From positions 3,094-67,093 of the forward strand of contig CAJUDH010000018.1 of NCBI GenBank assembly GCA_910584845.1: a DNA stretch of 64,000 nt, written 5' to 3'. The DNA comes from an uncultured Lachnospiraceae bacterium (lineage in GTDB: Bacteria; Bacillota; Clostridia; Lachnospirales; Lachnospiraceae). A program made the translations under genes and the position numbers. Below, piece after piece: positions 45,188 through 52,967 of this stretch. A model generated the notes under the pieces. The model made no database searches. It saw only the letters and a program-made list of their open reading frames with translations, and was not told the origin of the DNA. Positions within the stretch are counted from its first letter, which is position 1. Each line of letters starts with the position of its first letter.

Positions 45188-46433
45188 TGTCTTCAACCCC
45201 TTCAATGCCTACGCTAAGGCGGATCATGGCCGGGTCCACACCTGCTTCGATCAGCTGCTTGTCGCTCAATTGCCGATGGGTGTGGCTGGCCGGGTGAAGG
45301 ACCGAAGTCCTGGCATCTGCCACATGGGTCACAATCGCCGCCAGCTTTAACCGGTCCATAAATTTCGCGGCAGCATCCCGCCCCCCCTTTAATCCAAAGG
45401 AAATCACGCCGCAAGTGCCGTCCGGCATATATTTTTGGGCCAGGCTGTAATACTTGTCCCCTTTAAGCCCCGGATAGCAGACCCAGGCCACGTCTTCCCT
45501 CGCCTTTAAGTATTGGGCCACTTTCTTGGCATTTTCGCAGTGGCGGGGCATACGCAAATGTAGCGTCTCCAGGCCCACATTCAGCAAAAAGGCGTTCTGG
45601 GGCGACTGGATAGACCCCATGTCCCGCATCAGCTGGGCCGTTGCCTTGGTAATATAAGCTGCCTTGCCGAATTTCCGGGTATAGACCACCCCGTGGTACG
45701 ACTCGTCCGGCGTAGTAAGCCCCGGGAACTTGCCCTTCTGGGCTTCCCAGTCAAAATTGCCGCTGTCTACAATGCACCCGCCTACACACATGGCATGGCC
45801 ATCCATATATTTGGTGGTGGAATGGGTCACAATATCGGCGCCCCATTCAAAAGGCCGGCAATGGATGGGGGTGGCAAACGTATTGTCTACAATCAGCGGC
45901 ACCCCGTGGCTGTGGGCCAGACGGGCAAACTTCTCAATATCCAGGACAGCCAGGGCCGGGTTGGCAATGGTCTCCCCAAATACGGCCTTGGTATTGGGCC
46001 GGAAGGCTTTCTTTATCTCCTCTTCCGTCGCGTCCGGATCCACCAGCGTACATTCTACGCCAAACCTTTTTAAAGTCACGGTAAACAAATTGGAAGTGCC
46101 GCCATAGATTGTGGCGGCGCTGACTATGTGGTCCTTCTGGGAACAAAGGTTCAAAACCGCATACATATTGGCTGCCTGGCCGGAAGAAGTCAGCATGGCG
46201 GCAACCCCGCCTTCCAGCGCGCATATCTTGGCCGCCACCGCGTCGTTGGTGGGGTTGGCAAGGCGGGTATAAAAATAGCCCTCTTCCTCTAAATCAAACA
46301 GACGCCCCATCTGCTCACTGGCCTCATATTTAAATGTAGTGCTCTGATAAATGGGGAGAACCCTGGGTTCCCCGTTCTTCGGCTTCCATCCGCCCTGGAT
46401 GCAAATAGTGTCACGGGATTGATTCTGACTCAT
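45156..46433 (-). CDS. metY: O-acetylhomoserine sulfhydrylase (aminocarboxypropyltransferase)
   Basis: PLP enzyme making homocysteine (or methionine) from O-acetylhomoserine and sulfide (or methanethiol). 425 residues, start TICIQGGWKPKNGEPRVLPIYQSTTFKYE, PLP lysine in THSTTKYMDGHAMCVGG, and LHPASHTHRQLSDKQL near the end, typical of MetY rather than cystathionine enzymes. Promoter upstream; no SAM riboswitch core found. Its 3' end overlaps the kinase gene tail to tail by 32 bases, leaving no room for a terminator. Confidence 0.94.
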   Translation of the reverse strand: MSQNQSRDTICIQGGWKPKNGEPRVLPIYQSTTFKYEASEQMGRLFDLEEEGYFYTRLANPTNDAVAAKICALEGGVAAMLTSSGQAANMYAVLNLCSQKDHIVSAATIYGGTSNLFTVTLKRFGVECTLVDPDATEEEIKKAFRPNTKAVFGETIANPALAVLDIEKFARLAHSHGVPLIVDNTFATPIHCRPFEWGADIVTHSTTKYMDGHAMCVGGCIVDSGNFDWEAQKGKFPGLTTPDESYHGVVYTRKFGKAAYITKATAQLMRDMGSIQSPQNAFLLNVGLETLHLRMPRHCENAKKVAQYLKAREDVAWVCYPGLKGDKYYSLAQKYMPDGTCGVISFGLKGGRDAAAKFMDRLKLAAIVTHVADARTSVLHPASHTHRQLSDKQLIEAGVDPAMIRLSVGIEGVEDIIGDLEQALA

Positions 46434-46537
46434 AAATACGCCCTCCTTAATCTGGCGCCGTAACGGCGCGCCTGCTGTTATGCCTCACAGCTGCCGCCCG
46501 CCGGCAACCGGACAGGCTTTCCTATGCCTGCCACCAC

Positions 46538-46566
46538 AGTCTATCACAAAAAACGGGTTTTCTCAA
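46538..46566 (-). promoter_or_regulatory. promoter for metY
   Basis: TTGAGA, 17 bp, TAGACT on the minus strand, about 105 bases before the ATG. The leader holds short hairpins such as TGGCGCCGTAACGGCGCGCC but no recognised riboswitch. Confidence 0.65.
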
Positions 46567-46587
46567 GCCAATGGCCGAAGCAAAATC

Positions 46588-46616
46588 TTGACGTGGGGCA
46601 AAAACTCTGTTAGAAT
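46588..46616 (+). promoter_or_regulatory. promoter for dapL
   Basis: TTGACG, 17 bp, TAGAAT on the plus strand, 41 bases before the ATG. Its -35 is 21 bp from the -35 of the divergent metY promoter, so one regulator could affect both. Confidence 0.72.
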
Positions 46617-46656
46617 CGACCCGGTTACCGAAATACGTAATAGAAAAGAGGATCCC

Positions 46657-47856
46657 ATGCCAAAACTAAACGAACATTACCAGAACCTGAAGGAAAACTA
46701 CCTGTTTTCCGAAATCGCCCACCGGGTCGCCGCCTACGCGAAAGCAAACCCAGACAAAAAAGTCATCCGCCTGGGGATCGGCGACGTAACACTCCCTTTG
46801 GGAAGCCTGGCCATCCAGGGGCTCCACGACGGGGTCTGCCACATGGCTAAGGCCCAGACCTTTAAAGGTTATGGGCCGGAACAGGGTTACCGCTTTTTGC
46901 GGGACGCAATCAGCGCTTACTTGGCCCGCAACGGCGCCGCGGTAGATGCCGACGATATTTTTATATCCGATGGGGCCAAAAGCGACACGGGGAACATTTC
47001 CGAACTGTTTGCGGCAGACAACGTGATATTGATTCCGGACCCCGTGTACCCGGTCTATGTGGATTCCAATATAATGGGCGGCAAAACCGTCACCTACCTG
47101 GCCGGCAATGCCGAAAACCAGTTTCTGCCCATGCCCGACCCAAACGTCCACGCCGACCTGATTTACCTATGTTCCCCCAACAACCCTACCGGCGCCGTGT
47201 ACAGCCACAGCCAGCTAAAAGAATGGGTAAGCTATGCCCTGGCCCACAAGGCCGTCATCCTTTTCGACTCGGCTTATGAGGCCTTTATCACAGACCCTGC
47301 CCTTCCTAGGAGCATTTATGCCATTGAAGGGGCCAAGCGTTGCGCCATTGAATTTTGCTCCTTATCGAAAACAGCCGGGTTTACCGGAACCCGCTGCGGC
47401 TATACCATTGTCCCCAAAGAATTATCCTTCACCGCCTCCAACGGCAAGGAAATGTCCCTCCACGCCATGTGGAACCGGAGGCAATCCACCAAATTCAACG
47501 GCACTTCCTACATTATACAAACAGGGGCCGCAGCCGTGTTTACTGAGGAAGGCATGAAACAGTGCCAAGAAAATATCCGTTATTATCAGGAAAACGCCCG
47601 GCTCATAGCCGGAACCCTTGCCCAAAAGGGTATCCGCTACTTTGGCGGCGTGCACTCCCCTTATATTTGGTTTGAGTGCCCCGGAGGCATGGAATCCTGG
47701 GAGTTTTTCGACTACTTGCTGGACAAGGCCCAGGTGGTAGGCACCCCCGGGGCCGGTTTTGGGGAAAACGGCCGCCGCTATTTCCGCCTGACCGCTTTTG
47801 GAAGCCGGGAAAACACACAAGAAGCTATGAGGCGGTTGGAACAATTGTTTGGGTAA
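46657..47856 (+). CDS. dapL: LL-diaminopimelate aminotransferase
   Basis: PLP aminotransferase converting tetrahydrodipicolinate directly to LL-diaminopimelate for lysine and cell wall. 399 residues; MPKLNEHYQNLKENYLFSEIA and IRLGIGDVTLPL are hallmark N-terminal features, and the PLP lysine is in SLSKTAGFTGTRCGY. AGAGGA precedes the ATG; the upstream open frame is not coding. A short imperfect hairpin (AATTGCCGCC/GGCGGGCAATT, 47855-47886) follows the stop. Confidence 0.96.
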   Translation: MPKLNEHYQNLKENYLFSEIAHRVAAYAKANPDKKVIRLGIGDVTLPLGSLAIQGLHDGVCHMAKAQTFKGYGPEQGYRFLRDAISAYLARNGAAVDADDIFISDGAKSDTGNISELFAADNVILIPDPVYPVYVDSNIMGGKTVTYLAGNAENQFLPMPDPNVHADLIYLCSPNNPTGAVYSHSQLKEWVSYALAHKAVILFDSAYEAFITDPALPRSIYAIEGAKRCAIEFCSLSKTAGFTGTRCGYTIVPKELSFTASNGKEMSLHAMWNRRQSTKFNGTSYIIQTGAAAVFTEEGMKQCQENIRYYQENARLIAGTLAQKGIRYFGGVHSPYIWFECPGGMESWEFFDYLLDKAQVVGTPGAGFGENGRRYFRLTAFGSRENTQEAMRRLEQLFG

Positions 47857-47984
47857 TTGCCGCCCCCTTGCCCATGGCGGGCAATTACGGCCAAAAGCTG
47901 CCCCGGAAAGGTCATTTCGCCGTATTGCAAGATAATCTTTTCAAGGCAGCTTTTCTTTTATGCCCTATTGTGCAAACCGCCAAA

Positions 47985-48036
47985 AAAGCAAAAAGAAAGC
48001 CCCGGAAACCTCAATCTCTCAAGGATTCCGGGGCTT
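47985..48036 (-). terminator. terminator of tRNA-Leu
   Basis: Perfect 11-bp stem AAGCCCCGGAA/TTCCGGGGCTT followed on the minus strand by TCTTTTTGCTTTTTT, 15 bases after the tRNA. Confidence 0.88.
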
Positions 48037-48050
48037 GCCCCTGCCAAGGA

Positions 48051-48134
48051 TGCCGGTGGCCGGACTCGAACCGGCACGAGGTTGCCCCCGTCAGATTTTG
48101 AGTCTGATGCGTCTGCCAATTCCGCCACACCGGC
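48051..48134 (-). tRNA. tRNA-Leu (anticodon CAA)
   Basis: 84 bases folding as a class II tRNA: 7-bp acceptor stem GCCGGTG/CACCGGC with discriminator A, D-arm starting TGGCGGAATTGGCAGACGC, anticodon arm TCAGA-CTCAAAA-TCTGA (CAA), a variable arm, and T-arm GCCGGTTCGAGTCCGGC. The 3' CCA is not encoded. It has its own promoter and terminator. Confidence 0.96.
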
Positions 48135-48153
48135 CTATCTTTGCAACGGAATT

Positions 48154-48182
48154 ATTGTATCACAAGAAACACCGTTTGACAA
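48154..48182 (-). promoter_or_regulatory. promoter for tRNA-Leu
   Basis: TTGTCA, 17 bp, TACAAT on the minus strand, 19 bases before the tRNA. Confidence 0.77.
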
Positions 48183-48229
48183 GTGTTTTTTTCAACTTTT
48201 TTCCAGGGCGCACCTTAAAAAATTTCAAA

Positions 48230-49765
48230 TCAACCCGGCAGCTCTACCACCCGGGTGGCAACCTTCTGCCGGAACCGGGCGTCATGGTCTACCAGTATCA
48301 TAGTTGGTTGATGGCAAAGGATCAATTCCTCAATCTGCATACGGGAAAACACATCAATATAATTCAGGGGCTCGTCCCAGATATACAAATGGGCAGGGGT
48401 CATAAGGCTCGCCGCAATCAGCACTTTTTTCTTCTGCCCTTCGGAAAATTCTTCCATCCTTTTGGAAAACTGGGCCCGTCCCAAATCCAGCTGCCGGAGC
48501 AAAGCGCAAAAAAGGCTTTCGTCCAAGCCCTGCTTAGCGCAAAACCCGCGTATATCCCCCTGCAAAAAATCCGTGTCCTGATTCACGTAAGAAATCGTAA
48601 GGCCAAAACCCACATGCAGTTCCCCCGCCAGAATCTGCAGCCCTGCCCCGTTTCCCTCTCCCCCCCGGCCGCCGGCTGCCAGCAAGGCTTTGATCAACGT
48701 AGATTTACCGCACCCGTTTTTCCCGTGTAAAAATACCCGTTCTCCACGTTTTACCTCAAAAGAAAAATCTTTAAGCGCCGCCCCGTTTGCCCCGGCATAG
48801 CCCAAGGCCAAATCTTCCCCATAGGCAAGCCGTTCCTTGTGGTAATGCAAAGGGGACAATTTCAAAAAAGCCGTCTCTTCTATGTCTGCCAGGAGGCCTT
48901 CCTTGGCCCGTACCTCCCGCTCGATCCTTTTCTCGTAGCTTTTCACCCGCTTTTGCATTTTCTTGGTCTTCCCGCCGATATAGGCCCGGAAAGGCCGGTC
49001 AGGCTCCTTTAAGGGGTCGAAGCCAATTTTGCTGTTTTCATTTTTCTGTGCCCACCTGCTGCTTTGGTCAGCTGCCTTTTTCAGGGTGGCAATTTCCCGC
49101 AGGTGCTTTTCGTTTTCCGTTTTGGCAAACTGGTCTTTGCGGCGCTTGTTCTCCCACCAGCTGGAGAAATTGCCGCCCTGGACTTCTATGGATTTCCGGT
49201 TCAGGACCAGCACATGGTCAATGCAGCCGTCTAAAAGTTCCCGGTCATGGGAAACTAAAATAAAACCCTTTTTCCCCTTCAGATACTGCTTTACCACCTC
49301 CCTGGACTCCTGGTCCAGATGGTTGGTAGGCTCGTCAATCAACAAAAAATCATGGCCCCCGGAAAACAGGATGGCCAAAAACACTTTGGTCCTCTCCCCG
49401 TGGCTTAAAGTTTCAAAAGGGCGGTACAGCAATTCGGCAGAAGCTTCCAGTTTTGCCAATTCGCAAATCACTTTCCACTCCTCGCAGCCTGCTTTTAATT
49501 CCCCCATAAAATCCGAAGCGCACCGCCCCATCTGGCCTTCCTTTACCTGATAAGGAAAATAGTCAAAAGGGACCGAAACCGAAATTGCCCCAGTATAAGC
49601 ATATTTTCCCAGAAGCAATTGCAAAAATGTGGTTTTCCCTTTCCCGTTCCGTCCAATAAACCCTAATTTCCAGCCGGAATCCAAAGAAAAGGAAACGTGT
49701 TCAAAAACAGGCTCAAAACTTCCCTCATAAGAAAAACTAAGGTCCACAACATGGATCTGTGCCAT
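48230..49765 (-). CDS. ABC-F ATPase, Lsa-like ribosomal protection type
   Basis: 511 residues from the ATG behind GGGAGGG. Two ATPase domains without membrane segments: first GRNGKGKTTFL, LSHGERTK, LLIDEPTNHLD; second GKNGCGKSTLI, FSEGQKKK, IWDEPLNYID. The length and the HKERLAYGEDLALGY linker region fit Lsa/Vga-type antibiotic-resistance ABC-F proteins, which dislodge lincosamides, streptogramins A and pleuromutilins from the ribosome. Resistance is inferred, not shown. The leader with a tiny ORF and hairpin supports antibiotic-induced control. Confidence 0.85.
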   Translation of the reverse strand: MAQIHVVDLSFSYEGSFEPVFEHVSFSLDSGWKLGFIGRNGKGKTTFLQLLLGKYAYTGAISVSVPFDYFPYQVKEGQMGRCASDFMGELKAGCEEWKVICELAKLEASAELLYRPFETLSHGERTKVFLAILFSGGHDFLLIDEPTNHLDQESREVVKQYLKGKKGFILVSHDRELLDGCIDHVLVLNRKSIEVQGGNFSSWWENKRRKDQFAKTENEKHLREIATLKKAADQSSRWAQKNENSKIGFDPLKEPDRPFRAYIGGKTKKMQKRVKSYEKRIEREVRAKEGLLADIEETAFLKLSPLHYHKERLAYGEDLALGYAGANGAALKDFSFEVKRGERVFLHGKNGCGKSTLIKALLAAGGRGGEGNGAGLQILAGELHVGFGLTISYVNQDTDFLQGDIRGFCAKQGLDESLFCALLRQLDLGRAQFSKRMEEFSEGQKKKVLIAASLMTPAHLYIWDEPLNYIDVFSRMQIEELILCHQPTMILVDHDARFRQKVATRVVELPG

Positions 49766-49839
49766 ATACATCCCTCCCATCCTCAGCCTGCTGCCAAATA
49801 ATGGAAAGCCTGCATATCCCCCTGTATTCCTATGGCATC

Positions 49840-49869
49840 AAAAAAGAGAGGGTATGAGGATCCTAACCC
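49840..49869 (-). terminator. attenuator-like hairpin in the ABC-F leader
   Basis: On the minus strand a GGGTTAGG.../...CATACCC stem with small bulges is followed by TCTCTTTTTT, about 75 bases before the ABC-F ATG. An upstream segment (GAGAGAGGT, the ribosome binding site of the tiny ORF) is partly complementary to the 3' arm, and AACATGA/TCATGTT can pair around a GCCGTA/TACGGC stem, so alternative folds are possible. Confidence 0.6.
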
Positions 49870-49941
49870 ACTTTGGCAACATGAACAGCCGTATCGCCCC
49901 TTAGGCTACGGCAAACAAAAACATCATGTTACAAAAGTAAG

Positions 49942-49953
49942 TTATTTCCTCAT
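49942..49953 (-). CDS. three-codon leader ORF (MRK) of the ABC-F gene
   Basis: ATG AGG AAA TAA, preceded by GAGAGAGGTG at good distance, about 30 bases after the promoter. Very short Arg/Lys leader ORFs are known in ribosome-mediated attenuation of erm and ABC-F genes; ribosome stalling here could open the downstream hairpin. Too short to identify by itself; the strong ribosome binding site and position are the evidence. Confidence 0.6.
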   Translation of the reverse strand: MRK

Positions 49954-49985
49954 TTTTTCACCTCTCTCATTAGAATCTGCAACCT

Positions 49986-50014
49986 AGCATACCATAACCG
50001 GATGAAAAACGCAA
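49986..50014 (-). promoter_or_regulatory. promoter for the ABC-F gene
   Basis: TTGCGT, 17 bp, TATGCT on the minus strand, about 220 bases before the ABC-F ATG, which leaves a long leader. Confidence 0.68.
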
Positions 50015-50056
50015 CTTAAATTATAAAAACCTGTGCCTGGCAGCACTGCCTTAGGC

Positions 50057-51837
50057 CTATACCTGTGCCAGCGCCATCACTGCCTTTGTTAATTTGTCCA
50101 GCTTTTCCTCTGCGTCTTCCCGGCACCTCCCCCGTACCCCCATATAGAATTTTACTTTTGGTTCCGTCCCTGACGGGCGGACGCAGCACCAGGCGCCGTC
50201 TTCCAAATCAAAATACAGCACATCCGACTTAGGAAGGCTGATCGGATGCTCCTCCCCGGTCCCATAATCCAATACCACCCCTTTTTTGTAGTCCCAAAAC
50301 CGGCCTACCCGGCTGTCCCCAATCTTCCTGGGCGGGCTTTCCCGGAACCGGGCCATAAGCCTGCGGATTTCCTCCGCCCCTTCCACCCCTTTCCTGGTGG
50401 CCGTGCAGAGGCTTTCCCGGAAATACCCATATTGTTGAAACAGTTTTTCCATCTGCTGGCACAAAGTAAGCCCCTGCGACCGGTAATAGGCAGCCGCTTC
50501 ACAAAGGGCCATTACCGCTACGACTGCATCTTTGTCCCGGGCATGGGTGCCCAACAGGCACCCATAGCTTTCCTCATAGCCGAACAAAAACTCATGGCTT
50601 TGGGACTGTTCAAAGAGTTTCATTTGTTCCCCTATATATTTAAACCCGGTCAGCGTTTCAATCCGCTCCACGCCATAACGTTTCCCGATTTCCTTTGACA
50701 TCTTTCCGGAAACAATGGTAGTCACCACCGCGCCGTCCGGGGGGATCCGGCCGGTTTTTTCCTTTTGGGAAAGGATGTATTCCAAAATAACCATCCCCGA
50801 CATGTTTCCGGTAAATGCCTCATATTCCCCGGTTTCCCGGTTTTTGGCATAAACCCCCAGCCGGTCTGCATCCGGGTCCGTAGCCAGCACAATGTCCGCG
50901 TCCTCTTTTTCCGCCAGCTCCAGGGCCAGGGCAAAAGCCCTCTTGTCTTCCGGGTTCGGATAACTGGCCGTAGGGAAATCCCCGTCCGGCAGTTCCTGCT
51001 GCGGGACTACAAATACCTTCTCAAACCCCAGCTCCCGTAAAATACGGCGTACCGGCAGGTTTCCCGTGCCATGGAGGGGGGTATAGACAATCTTCATATC
51101 CTTTCCCTGCCTTTTTATAACCTCAGGATGGATGACGAGCTTTTTCAGTTCTTCTATGTAAGCGTCGTCCACTTCCTCCCCGATCACCCGGTACAGCCCC
51201 AAGCTCTTGGCTTCTTCTATCCCCATCGTGTATACTTGGCTGTAATCAGCAATGCGGCTGGCTTCCCGGATTATCTCCTGGTCCCGGGGCGCGGTCACCT
51301 GCGCCCCGTCTTCCCAGTAAACTTTGTACCCGTTATATTCCGGCGGGTTATGGCTGGCTGTCACCACAATCCCTGCCACGCAACCGAAGTGGCGCAAGGC
51401 AAAGGAGAGCATAGGCGTAGGCCGCAAAGACTCAAAAACATAAGCCCGGATCCCGTTGGCCGCCAGGCACAGTGCCGCCTCCCTGGCAAATTCCAGCGAC
51501 ATCCGGCGGGAATCAAAGGCGATGGCCACCCCCCTCTGGCAAGCCTTCCCCTGGCTGGCCAGGCTTTTGTTGCAGCCCTCTTTGGCATACCGGCGGATAT
51601 AATTGGCCAGCCCCTGGGTGGCTTTCCGTACCGTATAGAGGTTCATCCGGTTCGTCCCCGCCCCCATCCCCCCCGGAGCCCCCCGGTGCCAAACTCCAAA
51701 TCCCGGTAAAACCGGTCGGCAATCTCCTTTTCGTCCCCCTCCAAAGCCCGCAGCTCTTCCTTTGTCCCTGGGTCAAAAACCGGAGACTCCAGCCACAAGC
51801 TATATTGTTCCCTCACCCTTTTCTCTCTTCCTTCCAT
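50057..51837 (-). pseudogene. pgcA: alpha-phosphohexomutase (PgcA-like), frameshifted at a G7 tract
   Basis: The first 57 codons (51837 down to the tract; ATG after GGGAGAGG) end in FGTGGLRG. The rest, open from 51667 to 50057, begins MGAGTNRMNLYTVRKATQGL and has the phosphoserine loop TASHNPPEYNGYK, the metal loop DPDADRLG and the C-terminal RPSGTEPK. The family runs GLRGxMGAGTNRMN unbroken; eight G instead of seven at 51668-51674 would restore exactly that. The missing N-terminus is needed for activity. So it is a real lesion, a switchable tract, or a sequencing error. With GH130 upstream, hexose-1-phosphate conversion is the likely job. Confidence 0.85.
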
Positions 51838-51868
51838 ATCCACAAGCCTCTCCCTTTTTATTGCCCCT

Positions 51869-52882
51869 TTACCGCCTGCCTATTTCTTTGTCGCTTTCGG
51901 TCAGCCTGCTATGGCTTTTGATGTATTCCCCGATTTCTTCCGCCCGGGTAAAGGCCAAGGCAATATAGCTGTCCGCAGCGCCGTAATAGATGGCGATCCG
52001 GCCGTCTGCCGGGTCGCAGATGGTGGCACAGGGGAAACACACATTGGGCACAAACCCCCGCTCCTCATACCACTCTTGTGGGGTCAGGAGGAAATTTTCA
52101 CATCGGTATTTCACAATTGACGGGTTGTCAATGTCCAGGATGGCACCGCCAATGCTGTAGACATATCCGTTGCAGGTAGATGTCACTCCGTGGTAAAAAG
52201 CCAGCCAGCCTTCATCCGTCTCGATAGGCGAGGCGCCTGCCCCGACCTTTAAAGCCTGCCACCATTCTTCCCCTTTCCCCATCACATGCCGGTGTTTGCC
52301 CCAATATACCATGTCCGGGCTTTCGCTAAGGAAGATATCCCCAAAAGGCGTATGGCCGCTGTCGCTGGGACGGGACAGCATCATAAAATTGCCATGGACC
52401 TTTCTGGGAAAAAGTACCGCATTCCGGTTAAACGGCAAAAACGGGTTCTCCAACCGTTCAAACCGTTTAAAATCCTTGGTCTTTGCCATGCCAATGGCCG
52501 CGCCGTAAAAATCCTGGCACCACATTACATAATACGTCCCTTCCACCTGCACCAGGCGGGGGTCGTAGGCATATCGGGGCATAAACTCCATCCCGTTTTC
52601 ATCTACGAACCGGATTTTATCCTGGTCAAAAGACCAATGGACCCCGTCTTGGCTCCTTCCTAGGTAAATATAAGGGACGCCGTTGACCTGCTCCCCCCGG
52701 AACACCCCAATAAACCCGTCTTCATAAGGGACTACCGCCGAATTAAAAATCCTTCCCACCCCATTTACCGGGTTCCTCCCGATAATGGGGTTTTCCCCAT
52801 ACCGCCAAACCGGCGCGTCAACCGGCTTTTCCTTTGGTTCCTGCCATGGCATTTTCTGGATTGCTGGTGCAATGATTTTCAT
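51869..52882 (-). CDS. glycoside hydrolase family 130 phosphorylase (beta-mannoside type)
   Basis: 337 residues of the five-bladed GH130 fold: GVGRIFNSAVVPYEDGFIGVFRG, the catalytic-Asp region RYAYDPRLV, HGVTSTCNGYVYSIGGAILD and the late GFVPNVCFPC...YYGAADSYIALAF signature. GH130 enzymes split beta-1,4- or 1,2-mannosides with phosphate to give mannose 1-phosphate; which linkage is not clear. AAGGAGG precedes the ATG. It lies between a GH36 alpha-galactosidase and a phosphohexomutase. Confidence 0.9.
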   Translation of the reverse strand: MKIIAPAIQKMPWQEPKEKPVDAPVWRYGENPIIGRNPVNGVGRIFNSAVVPYEDGFIGVFRGEQVNGVPYIYLGRSQDGVHWSFDQDKIRFVDENGMEFMPRYAYDPRLVQVEGTYYVMWCQDFYGAAIGMAKTKDFKRFERLENPFLPFNRNAVLFPRKVHGNFMMLSRPSDSGHTPFGDIFLSESPDMVYWGKHRHVMGKGEEWWQALKVGAGASPIETDEGWLAFYHGVTSTCNGYVYSIGGAILDIDNPSIVKYRCENFLLTPQEWYEERGFVPNVCFPCATICDPADGRIAIYYGAADSYIALAFTRAEEIGEYIKSHSRLTESDKEIGRR

Positions 52883-52967
52883 TTTCCTATCCTCCTTGCG
52901 TCCTTACGCTTCTGTTGCCTATCACTATTTTATCTCTGCAAAAGCCCGGCCCTTTGGCCTCCCCCTT

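Noticed and set aside
46434..46537. Possible SAM riboswitch before metY
   Set aside because: The GC-rich leader has hairpins but not the conserved SAM-I core, so no call was made.
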